Positions 1-14,735 of a DNA stretch of 64,000 nucleotides are shown here, in pieces (position 1 is the stretch's first letter; each line of letters begins with the position of its first letter). This DNA comes from MFD09286-c1 sp963701015. GTDB lineage: Bacteria; Bacteroidota; Bacteroidia; Bacteroidales; DTGW01. The stretch is from positions 2,790,001-2,854,000 of the forward strand of contig OY969556.1 in assembly GCA_963701015.1 (NCBI GenBank), given 5' to 3'. A program made the position numbers and the translations under genes. The notes under the pieces were generated by a model that saw only the letters and a list, made by a program, of their open reading frames with translations, had not been told where the DNA came from and searched no databases.

Positions 1-3000
1 ATTTTACAATAAACCGAATCTCCTGCAACCAAACCACTATTTGAATAGTTTGATGCAGTATTGCCTGTTGACGATCCATCTAAATACCACAAATATTGTG
101 GGTGTGCTCCTGCATTTAAAGCATTGGCATAAAAATTACATTGAGTTCCATTTTCAATTGTAATTTGATTTAAAGTACTGTTATACGTACCTAATGTAAC
201 ATCAATTATCAAAGGAAGCGTGGGCAATACACTACTTTCATATAACAAAACACTATTCTGGTAATACTTAATACTGCCTTGTACAACTGCAATTTTTAAA
301 GTATCACCGGTGGAATAATTGCCAAATGCCCCTTTCCCGGCTCCATTTTCATAAATTTGAAGCGTGCCGTTGTTTAACAAATAAAAGGCATATTGAATTG
401 AATTATAATTAATATTAGCATCACTTGTACTTAAACCAAAGAACCTTGTAGTATTTGTTTCGGCAACAATTGTATAAGCTGTACTATTGTTATATACTTT
501 ATTTAAACTTGAAGCCCCGGCATTCCAGCCTCCATTATTATAGGTTTTTGTAATATTGTTCTTGTTTATACTAACATAGGTCGCATTGGTAAAATTGACC
601 TTTTGTTTGGCAATTAAGCAGGCTGCAAGTGATGTATCAACAGAAACATAAAATTTCGCAATATTTACTGAAGGGGCATTTATTAATTTTACAGAATTTG
701 AATTTAAATGAACCGAAGAACAACCCTGAATTCCTGGAGTTAATTTGCAATAAACCGAGTCGCCTGCAATTAAGCCAGAATTTGAATAAGTACTTCCTGT
801 ACCAACATTTGTGCCATTCCAAACCCACTGGTATGTTGGTGAAGCCCCAACATTAATTGCATTGGCGGTAAAGTTACATTGTGTACCGTTTACAACAGTT
901 ATATTATTTAAAGTACTATTTTGTGAATTCATTGAAACATCTACCAACATTGGATAAGTTGGCGTAACAGCACTTTGATATAACAATTGGCTATTTTTAT
1001 AATAATTTACCACACCTTGTTCAATTGCAACTTTTAACGTATCACCAGTTGCATAATTGCCAACAGTTCCTCTTCCATTTCCGCTTTCATAAATTTGAAT
1101 TGTTCCATTGTTCACCAGGTAAATGGCATATTGAATGGACGTATAATTTGCATTGGCATTGCTATTACTTAACCCAATCATTCTATTGGTATTCGTCTCT
1201 GCGGCAATAGTATATACATATCCATTGTTATAAACCTTATTAAACGAAGCTGCTCCAGCATCCCAATTATTCGATGGATAATATTTTGTTAAATTATTGG
1301 ATGATGCACTCAAATTTATCAAATCGGTAAATTTTACTTTTTGTTTTGCCAATAAACATGAACTGCTGGTTGTATCAACCTGAATATAGTAGTTTAATGA
1401 ATTTATAATAGATGAATTTGAAATTGTTATCGGGTTTGAGGTTATATTTGAAGCACTACACCCGGCAATATTTGGGTATAAAACACATTCCAATATATCA
1501 TTGGCTCCCATTGATGAATTTGAATAATAGCTATTTGTACTAACATTAGAGCCATTTAATATCCATTGATAATTGGGACTTAATCCTGCATTTATACCAT
1601 TTGCATAAAACCTGAAAGCTGTGTTATTTGCAATTGTTATTGAATTTAATGTACTGTTCTTGGTCCTTAAAGAACAATCAACCATTAAAGGCAACGTTGG
1701 CGCACTTGCACTTTGATATAATAATGAACTGTTTTTATAATATTTTACAACACCTTGTTCCACCGAAATTTTCAATGTATCCCCAGTTGCATAACTACCA
1801 ACAGATGCCTGATAGCTGGCTCGTTCATATATTTGTAAAGTGCCGTTATTTATAATGTAAAATGCATATTGAATTGAGGTATTCGATACATTTAAATCGG
1901 TATTGCTTAACCCAAAATATCGTTCTGTATTCGTTTCACCAATAATTGTATATGCATATCCATTATTATTAATTTTCTCGTATGAAGCTGCTCCTGCATT
2001 CCAATTATTTGAGTTATAGAACTTCGTTATATTATTGCCCGAAATAGTAACATTTACACCATTGGTAAGGGTAGCATTTTGCTTAGCCAAAAAGCAGGAA
2101 TTACTTGTAGTATCGTATGATATATAGCACTTAATTGCGTTATTTCCAACAGGATTATATAAATTAATAGCATTTGAAACAGCAACGGTAGCTTTGCATG
2201 CATCGGCACTTGGAGTTAGGGTGCAATACACTGAATCACCGGCAACCAAGCTATTATTGGTATATGTGGATGAATTTGCACCACTTATAGCATGTCCATC
2301 AACATACCACTGATATACAGGGGTTGTTCCTCCATTTGATTGGGTTGCTGAGAATGTACAATTCGTTCCGTTTACAATGGTCATATTTTTCAAAGTCCCG
2401 TACTGAGTGGAAATTGAAGCATCAATAATTAATGGCAATAATGGTAAATTTGTGCTTTGGTATAAAAATGTACTTCCCTTATAATATTTTATAATTCCAT
2501 TTTCAACTGAAACTTTTAATGTATCCCAGGTTGTATATGTGCCAACATTTTGAACATTATTCCCATTTTCATAAATGCTAAGCGCTCCGCCATTTTGTAA
2601 ATAGAACGCATAATTTATAGTTTGATAATTTGAATTTGTATTGGTATGGCTTAATCCAAACATCCTGTTTGTATTGGTTTCAGCAGCTACAGTAAAAGCA
2701 TAGGAATTATTATAAACTTTATTTACAGAAGCAATTCCGGCATCCCAATTTCCATTGTTATGAAATTTTGAAATATTATTACCAGTTACTGTAACATATA
2801 TAGAATCAGTAATGACTGCTTTTTGATAAGCCATTAAGCAGGGCATTCCAGTAGTATCTGCTGTAGCTAGTAATGTTGCCGCAGCTCCGCCCGGCGTATT
2901 GGTTATTTTCACCTGACCCGAAGTAATTGCCGGATAGGAACAACCTGCCAGATCGGGAGTTAATGTACATGTGATTATATCATTATTATGAATTGCATTT

Positions 3001-6000
3001 GGAATATATACCGAAGTATCTGTACCAACATTGCTTCCATTTAAGTTCCATTGATATACGGGAACAGCCCCGGCATTTAAAGCATTAGCGTAAAAAATCC
3101 CCTGTGTACCATTTACTATAGTTATTTTTTGTAATGTACTATTAATTGTTTTTAATGAAACATCTACAATTAATGGTAATGTTGGGACTATAGTACTTGT
3201 ATATAATAATGTACTGTTTTTGTAATACTTTATTTTACCATTTTCAGCAGAAACTTTCAGGGTATCGCCACTTGCATAAGCGCCAAAATTTCCTCTTGAA
3301 GCGCCTGATTCATAAATCTGAAGATTTCCGGTATTCAACAAATATATTGCATATTGTATAGAAGTATTGGTGGCATCGGTATTAACATTGCTTAAACCAA
3401 AGAACCTTTCAGTATTAGTTTCCGAAACCACTGTATAAGCATAACTATTGTTATTTATTTGGTTCAAAGAAGCTGCACCTGCATCCCAATTGCTACTATT
3501 ATAATATTTTGTTAAATTATTGCCCGATACAGTTACCTTAACAGTATCGGTGATATTTACATTTAAATTTGCCCTGAAACAGGAATTGCTGTAATTATCG
3601 GTAGAAACAGAAAATTTAGTTATATTACCTGAAGTTGAATTTTTAATATTTATTGTATTGGATGCAAAATAACTTGCGGAACAACCTCCAAAACCTGGAT
3701 TGAACATACAATAAACCGAATCGTTATTTGCAATGCCATTATTATAATAATAGGATGTATCAGAACCAACAGTACTTCCATGGTATTTCCATTGATAATG
3801 GGGTGATGTACCAGCATTTAATGAGTTTGCATTAAATTTACCCTGCGTTCCATTTTGAAATGTTATATTATTCAGTGTGCCTCCAAATGTATTGATTGAA
3901 ACATCAAGTACGAGCGGTAATGTTGGGTAACTATTGCTTTTATATAATAAAGTACTGTTTTTAAAATAATTCACAACTCCCTGAATTATTGCAATTTTTA
4001 AAGTATCACCGGTTGTATAAATGCCAAAACCTCCACGATTGGTTCCATTTTCATATATTTGAATGTTGCCGTTGTTAACCAAATAGATTGCATATTGAAT
4101 ATTTACATAATCAGCATCTTTGTCTGTTGCACTTAAACCAAACATTCTATTTGTATTTGTTTCATTTGCTACTGTATATGCCATACTATTGTCATATAGC
4201 TTATTATATGATGATGCCCCGGCATTCCAATTATTATTGTTATAGGTTTTGATTAAATTATTTCCTGATGCACTTACATAAACCAAATCATTAAATGATG
4301 GTTTTTGTATAGCATTTAAGCAGGAACCACTTGCATTTTGGGTAGAAATATAGAAATTTGTTGAATTGCTTATAGTGGCAGCAATCATTTTAATTGTGTT
4401 CGAAGGAGATTTAATTATTGAACATCCTGGAAGCCCCGGTGTTAACAAACAATATACCGAGTCGCCAGAAGCCATATTGCTATTGGTATATGTAGTTGTA
4501 TTTGAACCAACATTGGCACCATCCTCAACCCATTGGTATATTGGTGAAGTTCCATAATTTGAAGCATTTGCTGTAAAAGTGCATTGTGTTCTGTTTACTA
4601 TTGCAATATTATTTAAAGTGCTGTTAACAGTATTCATTGAAACATCCATAATTAATGGTAATACTGGTATTGATAAACTCCGGTATAATACTGTACTGTT
4701 CTTATAATAAACTACATTGCCTTGTTCAATAGAAATTTTCAATGTATCGCCGGTTGCATAATTCCCAAAACCACCTAAACCGTTTCCATCTTCATAAATT
4801 TGCAAAGTGCCGTTATTTACAAGATAAAACGCATATTGGATTGAAGTATAATTTGCATCAATATCTGTAGAACTTAACCCAAACATTCGTGAAGTATTGG
4901 TTTCAGCTACAACCGTATAAATATAGCTATTGTCATTTAGTTTATTTAATGAAGCTGCTCCTCCGTCCCATCCCCCTGAATTATAATATTTTGTAAGGTT
5001 GTTTCCTGAAGCGGCAACATAATTTAAATTTGTAAAAGCCATATTTTGTTTTGCATATAAACATGAGTTTGTTACGTTATCCGTTGAAAGATAAAATGAC
5101 ATAACATTCGAAACTTTTGCATTTGATAAAATAATTGGGTTCGAAGTTGTTTGGTTCGAGCTACATCCGGGTAAATCTGGAGTTAAAACACATACAATCA
5201 CATCGTTTGCTTTTAAACTAGCATTATAATATGATTTTCCTGTTCCAACATTTACTGAATTAAGTTCCCATTGAAATTGCGGATTAGTACCAGCATTTGA
5301 TACATTTGCATAAAAATGACATTGAGTGCCATTCACAACAGTTATATTATTTAAGGTACTGTTTTGAGTTCTTAACGAAACATCAACAATTAAAGGAAGA
5401 ATAGGTGTTATAGAACTTTCATATAACAATGAACTTCCTTTGTAATATCTGACTTTATTTTGTTCTACACTTACCTTTAGTGTATCACCAGTATTATATG
5501 AACCTACCGATGCCCTATAATTTCCATTTTCATATATTTGTAATGTCCCATTATTCAACAAATATATTCCATATTGAATAGTATTATTCGTAGCGTCTGC
5601 ATCAATATTGCTCAACCCAAACATTCGTTCAGTATTTGTTTCGGCAACTATTGTATAAGCGTAGCTGTTATTGTTAACTTTATTGAGTGATGCAGCACCT
5701 CCATCCCAATTATTGCTGTTATAGTATTTTGTAAGATTATTACCCGAATTAGTAACATAAACCACATCAGTAAAATTTACTTTCTGGGTAGCCAGCAGGC
5801 ATGAATTGGTAACAGTGTCAACCGATATATAAAATTTAGTATTATTTATAACAGGTGCTGAGGTTAAAGTTGTTAGGTTTGAAGGCGAACTTGTTACTGA
5901 ACATCCAGGTAAATTTGGTGTTAAATAACATTGAATAGTATTTCCGGCAATTAAATTTGAATTGTAATAATTTGAAGTGTCAGTACCTACATTCGCATTA

Positions 6001-9000
6001 TTTAATTTCCACTGAAAATGAGGATGAGTTCCTGCATTCAAAGCATTGGCTGTAAATGAGCATTGTGTATTATTAACAATAGTTATATTATTCAAAGTAC
6101 TTGAAGGAGAGTACAAAGATACATCTACATATAATGGCAACGAAGGTGCATTTGTGCTCTGATATAACATCTGGCTATTTCGATAATACTTTACAACCCC
6201 CGATTCAACAGAAATCCTGAGTGTATCACCAGTATTATACGTACCGAAATTACCCATATTGTTTCCATTCTCAACAACATAAAACAAATCATTATTTGCA
6301 AGGTAAAATGAATAAGGAATTGAGGTATAATTATAATCAGCATCTGTTGAACTGAGTCCAAAATCTCTGTAAGTATTGGTTTCTCCAACTATTGTATAGG
6401 CAGAAGTATTATTATATACTTTATTATACGAAAATGCATTTCCGTCCCAATTATTTGAATTATAATATTTAGTTATATTGTTATTCGTAACTGTGACATA
6501 ATGTAAATCAGTAAATACTACATTTTGGTTAGCAATTAAGCATGAACTAGTTGCATTATCAGCTGAAACGTATAGGTTCGTTAAATTTGAGACAGGTGCA
6601 TTTGCTAATACTATTTTGTTTGAGGCAGCTTTTGTTGCAGAGCAACCATTATAATTTGGAGTTAAATAACAAATAACTGTATCATTTGCTTTTAAAGATG
6701 AATTGGAATATACAGGATTATCGGTCCCAACCAAAGAGCTATTTACTTTCCACTGATAATGCGGCGTTGAACCGGCATTTGTGGCATTTGCATAAAATTT
6801 ACATTGCGTTCCGTTTACAACATTTATATTTTGCAGTGTGCCTCCGGTTGAACCTATAGATACATCTACTATCATTGGCAATACAGGGGCAATAGTGCTT
6901 TCGTATAAAAGCACACTGTTTTGATAATACTTAACAATACCTTGTACAATAGCAATTTTTAAAGTATCGCCGGTATTGTAATTTCCAAATCCTCCTCTCC
7001 CTGCACCATTTTCATATATTTGCAAAGTTCCATTGTTTACCAGATAAAACGCATATTGTATGGTTGTATAATTAGCATCGGCATTGGTATGGCTTAATCC
7101 AAACATTCTCTGGGTATTTGTTTCGCCTACAACCGTATATACATAACTATTATTATTTACTTTGTTTAATGATGCTGCGCCTCCATCCCAGTTATTACTG
7201 TAATAATATTTATATAAACTGTTACCCGTAGCTGTAAGGTTAAATAAATCTGTAAACGCGGCACTCTGTTGTGCCAATAAACAGTACGATGTAGCTGTAT
7301 CAACAGTAATATAGAATTTTGTTAAGTTTGAAACCTGGTTTGACGATAAGTTTACAATATTTGATGAAGCCTTTGTTAATGTGCAGCCTGGCAAATTTGG
7401 CGTAATTAAACATTTAATTGAATCGCCCGCAACAATACCACTGTTTGTATAGGAAGTAGAATTTGTTCCAACATTGCTGTTATCCAAAACCCATTGAAAT
7501 GAAGGACTAACTCCTGCATTAATATAGTTCGCGTTAAAGGAACATAAAGTATTATTTAATATGGTAATATTATTTAATGTACTATTTATAGTATTTAGCG
7601 AAACATCTACTATTAATGGCAATGTTGGTAATATTGTACTTTGATATAAATATTGGCTATTTTTATAATACTTTACAATTCCCTGTTCTATTGATATTCT
7701 TAAAGTATCTCCGGTGGTATAATTACCAACTGAATTTTTATATACACCACTTTCATATATTTGAAGGGTTCCATTATTTACCAGGTATATTGCATATTGT
7801 ATGGATGCATTATTGGCGTCGGGATTGGTATTACTCAAACCAAACATTCTGTTAGTGTTTGTTTCGTTAACAATAGTATATACCGATGAATTATCATAAA
7901 TTTGATTTACAGAAGCAGCGCCACCGTCCCAATTACCATTACTCAAATACTTTGTTAAATTATTCCCGGTGACTAAAACATTTGAAAGATTAGTAAAAAT
8001 TGCTTTTTGCTTTGCTACCAAACAAGTTGTGGATGCTGTATTAGGAGAAATATTTATTTGATTAAATGTAGCAACCGGCGCATTTTTCAACACAACCTGA
8101 TTTGCATTTGTCTGTACAGATGAACAACCAGGCAAACCTGGTGTAAGGTAACACTTTATTGTATCAGTTGCTTTTAAGCCAGCATTGTAATAATTTAAAC
8201 CGGTTCCAACATTACTACTATTCAATTTCCACTGATAGTTTGGTGAAGCACCTACATTAATAGCACTTGCGTAAAAGTGACACTGAGTTGCATTTACAAC
8301 AATTATATTATTCAATGTACTATTCTGATCGAGCAATGATACATCAACCACCAAAGGAAGTGTAGGTATTTTGCTGCTTTCGTATAATTGCCGACTATTT
8401 TTATAATATTTTACAACATTCGATTCTACCGAAATTTTTAAAGTGTCGCCTGTTGTATAAGTACCAAATGCACCTTTTCCACTGCCACTTTCAATTATTT
8501 GCAATGTGCCATTATTTAACAGATAAAAAGCATATTGAATACTATTTTGTGTAGCATCCGCATCCGTGGAGCTTAAACCAAAATATCGTTGTGTATTTGT
8601 TTCTCCAACTACTGTATAAGCATAGCTATTGTTATTTACCTTATTTAACGACGAAGCTCCGGCATTCCAAGCACCGGTATTTTCAAATTTTGTAATACTA
8701 TTACCATTTACATTACAATATGCAATATTTGTAAAATTTACTTTTTGCCGAGCCCATAAACACGAATTTCCAACAGTATCAGTTTTTATAAAAAAATTCG
8801 CATATTTAGAAACTGGAGCTGTTGAAAGATTAACAGCATTTGCTGTTAAATTTGCATTATTGCATCCGGGCAAATTAGGGGTCAAATAACAAGTCACAAT
8901 ATCACCCGGATTCAATCCAACATTTGAATAGGTTGAGCCTGAACCAACGCTGCTTCCATTTACTTTCCAGTTGTATACAGGTGCTGTTCCCGCATTTATA

Positions 9001-12000
9001 GCAACTGCTTTAAAACTACATTTCGTTCCATTTGCAATGGTTATATTTTTAAGCGTACAATTCACAGTGTTCATCGAAACATCTACCAATAATGGTAAAC
9101 TTGGATTATTTGCGCTTTCATATAATAAATTTGAATTGTCATAATAATGTACTTTCCCCAATTCTATGGCAATTTTAAGCGTATCTCCGGTATTATAGTT
9201 TCCAAAAGTTCCTCTGTAATTGCCTGATTCGTATATTTGCAAAGTTCCATTATTAGCTAAGTATAATGCATATTGAATGGTTACATAATCGGCGTCGGCA
9301 TTAACAGAACTCAATCCAAACATTCTAGATGTATTTGTTTCAGCAGCTATAGTATAAGCGTAGCCATTATTATATACTTTATTATATGATGCTACTCCAC
9401 TATTCCAACCTCCAATATTGTAATATTTATACAAGTTATTACCTGTTGCTATAACATTAGTAATATCAGTAAAACTTGCATTTTGTGTAGCAACCAAACA
9501 TGAATTTGAGGTAGTATCAACAGTAATATAAAACTTGGTATTATTGTTTACCGTAGCATTGGAATAATTTATTGCCGTTGTGTTTAATTGGCTGGCGCTG
9601 CAACCTGCAAGTGTAGGTGTTATTTGGCAATATACCGAATCACCGGCCACCATATTGCTGTTATAATAATAAGAAGTATCAATTCCTGCGTTTGAATTGT
9701 TGTATTTCCATTGATAGAAGGGGTTTAAACCTATATTGCTGACATTTGCAAAAGTCTTACATTGAGTACTATTGACGATAGTAATATTCTTCAATGTGCT
9801 ATTTATTGTATTCAACGAAAGATCAACGATTAAAGGTAACACCGGTAATGATAAACTTTGATATAGCAATGTACTATTATCATAATACCTTATTTTCCCA
9901 TTTTCAACAGCAACTTTTAATGTATCCCCAATGGAATAAGTTAAACCGCCAAATACATTATTGCCACTTTCGGTAATATTGCAGGTTCCATTATTATTCA
10001 AATAAAAACCAAATTGTATGGATGTATAATTCACATCGGCATCGGTAGTGCTTACCCCAAAAGAACGAACAGTATTGGTTTCAGCAATTACGGTATATGC
10101 ATATCCATTGTTATTTAATTTGTTTAATGACGAAGCCCCTGCATCCCAAGCACCTGAATTTACATATTTTACAACACTATTACTACTGATATTTAACCTG
10201 ACAACATTGGTAAAACTAACTTTTTGCTTTGTTTGCAAGCAAGGAATACTTGTTGTATCAACAGATAAATACATTTTGGATAAATATCCTAATGATGCGT
10301 TTGATATGTTTATGGCATTTGAATTAACCTGTGCTAAAGCGCATCCTGCTAATGCAGGTGTAAGTTTGCAATATATTGAATCGCCTGAAACAATACTGCT
10401 ATTGCTATAATTCGAAACATCCGACCCAACATTATTTCCATTATAAACCCATTGATAATGAGCTGAGGCACCTGCAACATTTGCCCTATATGAACAAAGC
10501 GAAGCATTTATCACGGTTACATTTTTTAAAGTGCCATTATATGTATAAATTGACATATCCACCAACAATGGTAATACAGGAGCATTAGCGCTTTGAAAAA
10601 CCAATTGGCTGTTTTTATAGTATTTTACTTTCAATTGGTCAACCACAACTTTCAATGTATCGCCAACAGAATAAGTATTAGGATTAGGATTATTAACATT
10701 TGCACCATTCTCCAGTACATAATAAGTGCCATTATTATTGAAATAGAAACCAAATTGAATTGAGTTGAAATTAACATTAGCATCGGTATTGCTTAACCCA
10801 AAAGCCCTATAAGTATTTGTTTCTGATATTACAGTATATGCCGATCCGTTGTTATATACTTTTTGTAATGAAGCTGCACCGGCGTCCCAGGCATTTGTAT
10901 TTATATATTTAGTCAGGTTATTTCCGTTAAAATTTGTCTTTGTTAAATTTGTAAATTTCACTTTCTGTTTTGCCTGCAAACAGGAATAACTTGAAGTATC
11001 TACCGACAAATAATAATTTAAATTATTTGCAAAATTTGTGTTCGAAATATTCAATGTGTTCGACGGAACACTGATTGAAGAACAACCTCCTAATGTAGGT
11101 TGAAGTTTGCAAATTATTGAATCACCGTTTTTAATCGCGGAATTGTAATAATAAGAAGTATCAGTTCCAACATTTACGTTATCTAGTAACCATTGGAAAT
11201 TTGGTTTTACTCCGGCTGAAGTAACATTTGCGTAATATTTACATAAGGTTGAATTTATTACCGTTACATTTTTTAATGTTCCATTATAGCTATAAATTGA
11301 CATATCGACCAGTAAAGGCAAAACCGGTGAAACCAAACTTTGATATAACAATTGACTATTCTTATAATATTTAATAGTCATTTGTTCAACAGAAACTTTC
11401 AACGTATCTCCTGTAGAATATGTATTGGGAACCGGGTTATATACATTTGCCCCATTTTCAAGTATATAAAAAGTTCCATTATTATTCAAATAAAAGCCAA
11501 ATTGTATAGTATTTGAATTAACATTGGCATCTGTTGCGCTTAATCCAAAAGCCCTAATGGTATTAGTTTCGGCAATTACAGTATAGGCCGATCCATTGTT
11601 ATATACTTTTTGAAACGATGCTGCACCGGCGTCCCAAGCCCCAGTATTTAAATATTTGGTTAAATTATTTCCGCTGGTCGATATATTTAAAGTATTAGTA
11701 AAGCTAACATTTTGCTTTGCCTGTAAACACGAAAGTGACGCTGTATCAACCGAAACATAGTAATTAAAATTACTTTTAATATTTGCTGTTGATAATTTAA
11801 TTGTATTTGAAGGTGCCAGGGTTGTTAAGCAACCATTTAAACCTGGCGTTAACTTGCAAATCAGTGAGTCGCCGCTGTTTATATTTGCATTATAATATAT
11901 TGCATTATCTGTACCTACATTTGTATTGTCAAGTACCCATTGGAAATGTGGGGTTCCGCCTACATTGATCGGATTTACTGAGAATCCACCCAAGGTACTA

Positions 12001-14735
12001 TTCACCGTGGTAATATTCATTAACGTGCCATTATATGTATTAATTGACATATCTACCAACATTGGCAAGGTTGGAACTGTAGCACTTTGATATATTGCAA
12101 TACTGTTTTTATAATATTTAACCTTACCGTTTTCTACTGCAACTTTAAATGTATCCCCAGTAGAATAAGATGAAATTGATGCCGGAGGATTATATGGATT
12201 TGCACCACTTTCATATATAGTAAACGTACCATTAGCTTGCAAGTAAATAGCGTACTGAATTGAGGTATAATTGGCATCGGCATCGGTATAACTTAAACCA
12301 AACATTCTTGCAGTATTTGTTTCTGCAGCAACCGTATATGCATAACCATTATTATACACCTTGTTTAATGTTGCAGCACCACCATTACCCCAGGCATTAG
12401 AATTAAAAAATTTGGTCATATTATTTCCGTTAACTGCAACATTTACAACATCAGTAATTGTTGCTTTTTGCTTTGTGAGCAAACACGATTTACTAGTAGT
12501 ATCAGGAATTATATAAAAATTTGAATTTATAGCAACCTGTTCACTTAAAACCGACAATTGGTTTGAAGGAATATTAACCGAAGTACAGCCAGATAGATCT
12601 GGTGTTAAAGTGCAAGTTATATTATCGCTATTTGACAATGAATTATTGGCATATTTTGAAGTGTCGGAGGCAACTGTTGTTCCATTTAACTTCCAATAAT
12701 AATGGGGATGTGCCCCAGAATTTGCTGACATTCCTGTAAATGTGCTTTGAGTAGCATTTACAACTGTTATATTCTTTAAGGTACTATTTACAGTATTTAA
12801 TGACATATCAACCAGTAAGGGCAATATAGGTGCCGTGTTGCTTATATATAACAATTGACTGTTTTTATAATATTTAACTTTAGTTTGTTCAATGGCAACT
12901 TTTAAGGTATCACCGGTTACATAAGTTGACAAAGGTGCAGGCGGATTATATACATTTGTACCACTTTCATAAATTCCAAAAGTTCCATTATTATTTATAT
13001 AAAAAGCAAATTGTATTGAAGTGTAATTTATATTTACATCACTGGCACTTAACCCAAAAGCCCTAAGTGTATTTGTTTCAGCAATTACTGTATAAGCATA
13101 GCTATTATCATTTACTGTATTTAAAGTCGAAGCTCCAGCATTCCAGGCATTTGAATTGTAGGTTTTTGTGATACTATTGCCACTGGGTGTAACGTAAATA
13201 TAATTAGTAAAGTTTACTTTTTGCTTTACCATTATACAGGCATTGCTTACCAAATCAGGTTTAATATAAAAGTTGATAGGCAAATTGTTTAAGGGAGTTA
13301 AAAAAGTATCTCGTTTGGTACTATTGATAAATGTGGAACATCCCGTTAAATTGGGAACCATTGTACAATAAAGCCTGTCGTTATTTGAAGGTGTATAAGA
13401 ATAATTCGAGGAATTTGTACCTGTTGTAGAACCATTTAAATACCATTGATAGGTTGGGCTAGCACCTGTATTTGTTGAGATTGCATTAATAATACCATTG
13501 GTATAATTTACAATATTCACATTGTTTATAGTTCCTGCCAGTGTGTTAATTGACACGTCGGCCAACATTGGTAGGGTTGGAACAACTGCACTTTCGTATA
13601 ATTCAGTACTGTTTTTAAAATATTTAACTATACCTTGATCGACTAATATTTTTAATGTATCTCCGGTAGAATATGTTCCAAAATTTCCCCTATTTGCACT
13701 ACTTTCATAAATACCTAAAGTGCCTCCATTCTGCAAATAAAAAGCATATTGAATAGTAGTATAATTGTTATCAATATTGGTATTGCTTAAACCAAACATT
13801 CTTGTTGTATTTGTTTCAGCAGCTATTGAATATATATATCCATTGTTATAAACTTTATTTAATGATGCTGCACCTCCATCCCAATTTCCCCCACTTTGAA
13901 TTTTAGTTAAGGAATTTGAGCTTTCTTTTAAATTGGTTGTAGCTGAATGGTCCCAAACTACCTGTTCTTTTTCAATACTGCATCCTGATATGGAAGATCC
14001 TGGGCTTAAATAAAAGTATTCAAAATACGATGGAGCAATCAATTTAATTTTAATATTGTTCGAAACAACCGACCCAACGGCACATCCTCCTGAACCATAG
14101 GTTAAAGTACAAGAAATAAGGTCATTTGCATTAAATGTGGTATTTGTATATGTACTGGTTGTAACGGTGTTTACCCCATTTAAAGTCCACTGATAGCTGG
14201 GAGAACTTCCTGCATTTGTTGAAGTAGCTGTGAAATTACCATTGGATAAATTACCAATAACAACATTACTAAGTTTAGCCCCAATCTGATTTATAGACAC
14301 ATCGGCTATTAAAGTGGAAGCAGGAACAAGGTTACTAATGTATAATAAAGTACTATTTTTATAATACTTTATACGGTTATATTCCATAGCAACCTTTAAA
14401 GTATCCCCAACAACATAGTTTCCTACGGCACCTCTGTTTGCGCCGCTTTCATATATATTAAGGCCGCCTGCGCTAGTCAAATTAATGGCAAATTGAATTG
14501 AATTATTGGTTGCATCAGGGTTTGATGCGCTTAACCCAATAAATCTATCTGTATTGGTTTGAGCAGCAACACAATAAACATATCCAAAATTATAAACATT
14601 GGCAGTGGAAGCAGCACCACCATTCCAACCATTAGCGGTAGTTTTTGTTAAAGTATTGCCTGTTGCAGTAACATTTACCAAATTTTGCCAAACTACATCT
14701 TCTTCCGAAATATAACAACCTGTTGAAGCACTACT
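1..14735 (-). repeat. 20-copy in-frame tandem repeat array, period 735-756 bp
   Basis: I located the codons of the conserved GDT motif in every unit. Their plus-strand positions are 301, 1039, 1777, 2521, 3262, 4003, 4744, 5482, 6223, 6964, 7705, 8443, 9181, 9922, 10657, 11404, 12151, 12907, 13657 and 14401. All 19 intervals are multiples of three (735 to 756 bp, mean about 742). The units are clearly homologous as protein but strongly diverged as DNA, so the array is old or under diversifying pressure rather than freshly duplicated. The units I translated each keep three cysteines: one at the unit junction (x-SC-x-x-x-KQ) and two in the Ig-like half (C-x-L-x-P-x-x-x-GC). Confidence 0.9.

Noticed and set aside
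1..14735. CRISPR-like or satellite-like periodicity
   Set aside because: The period is about 742 bp, the units are full protein modules in one frame, and the DNA is strongly diverged between units.
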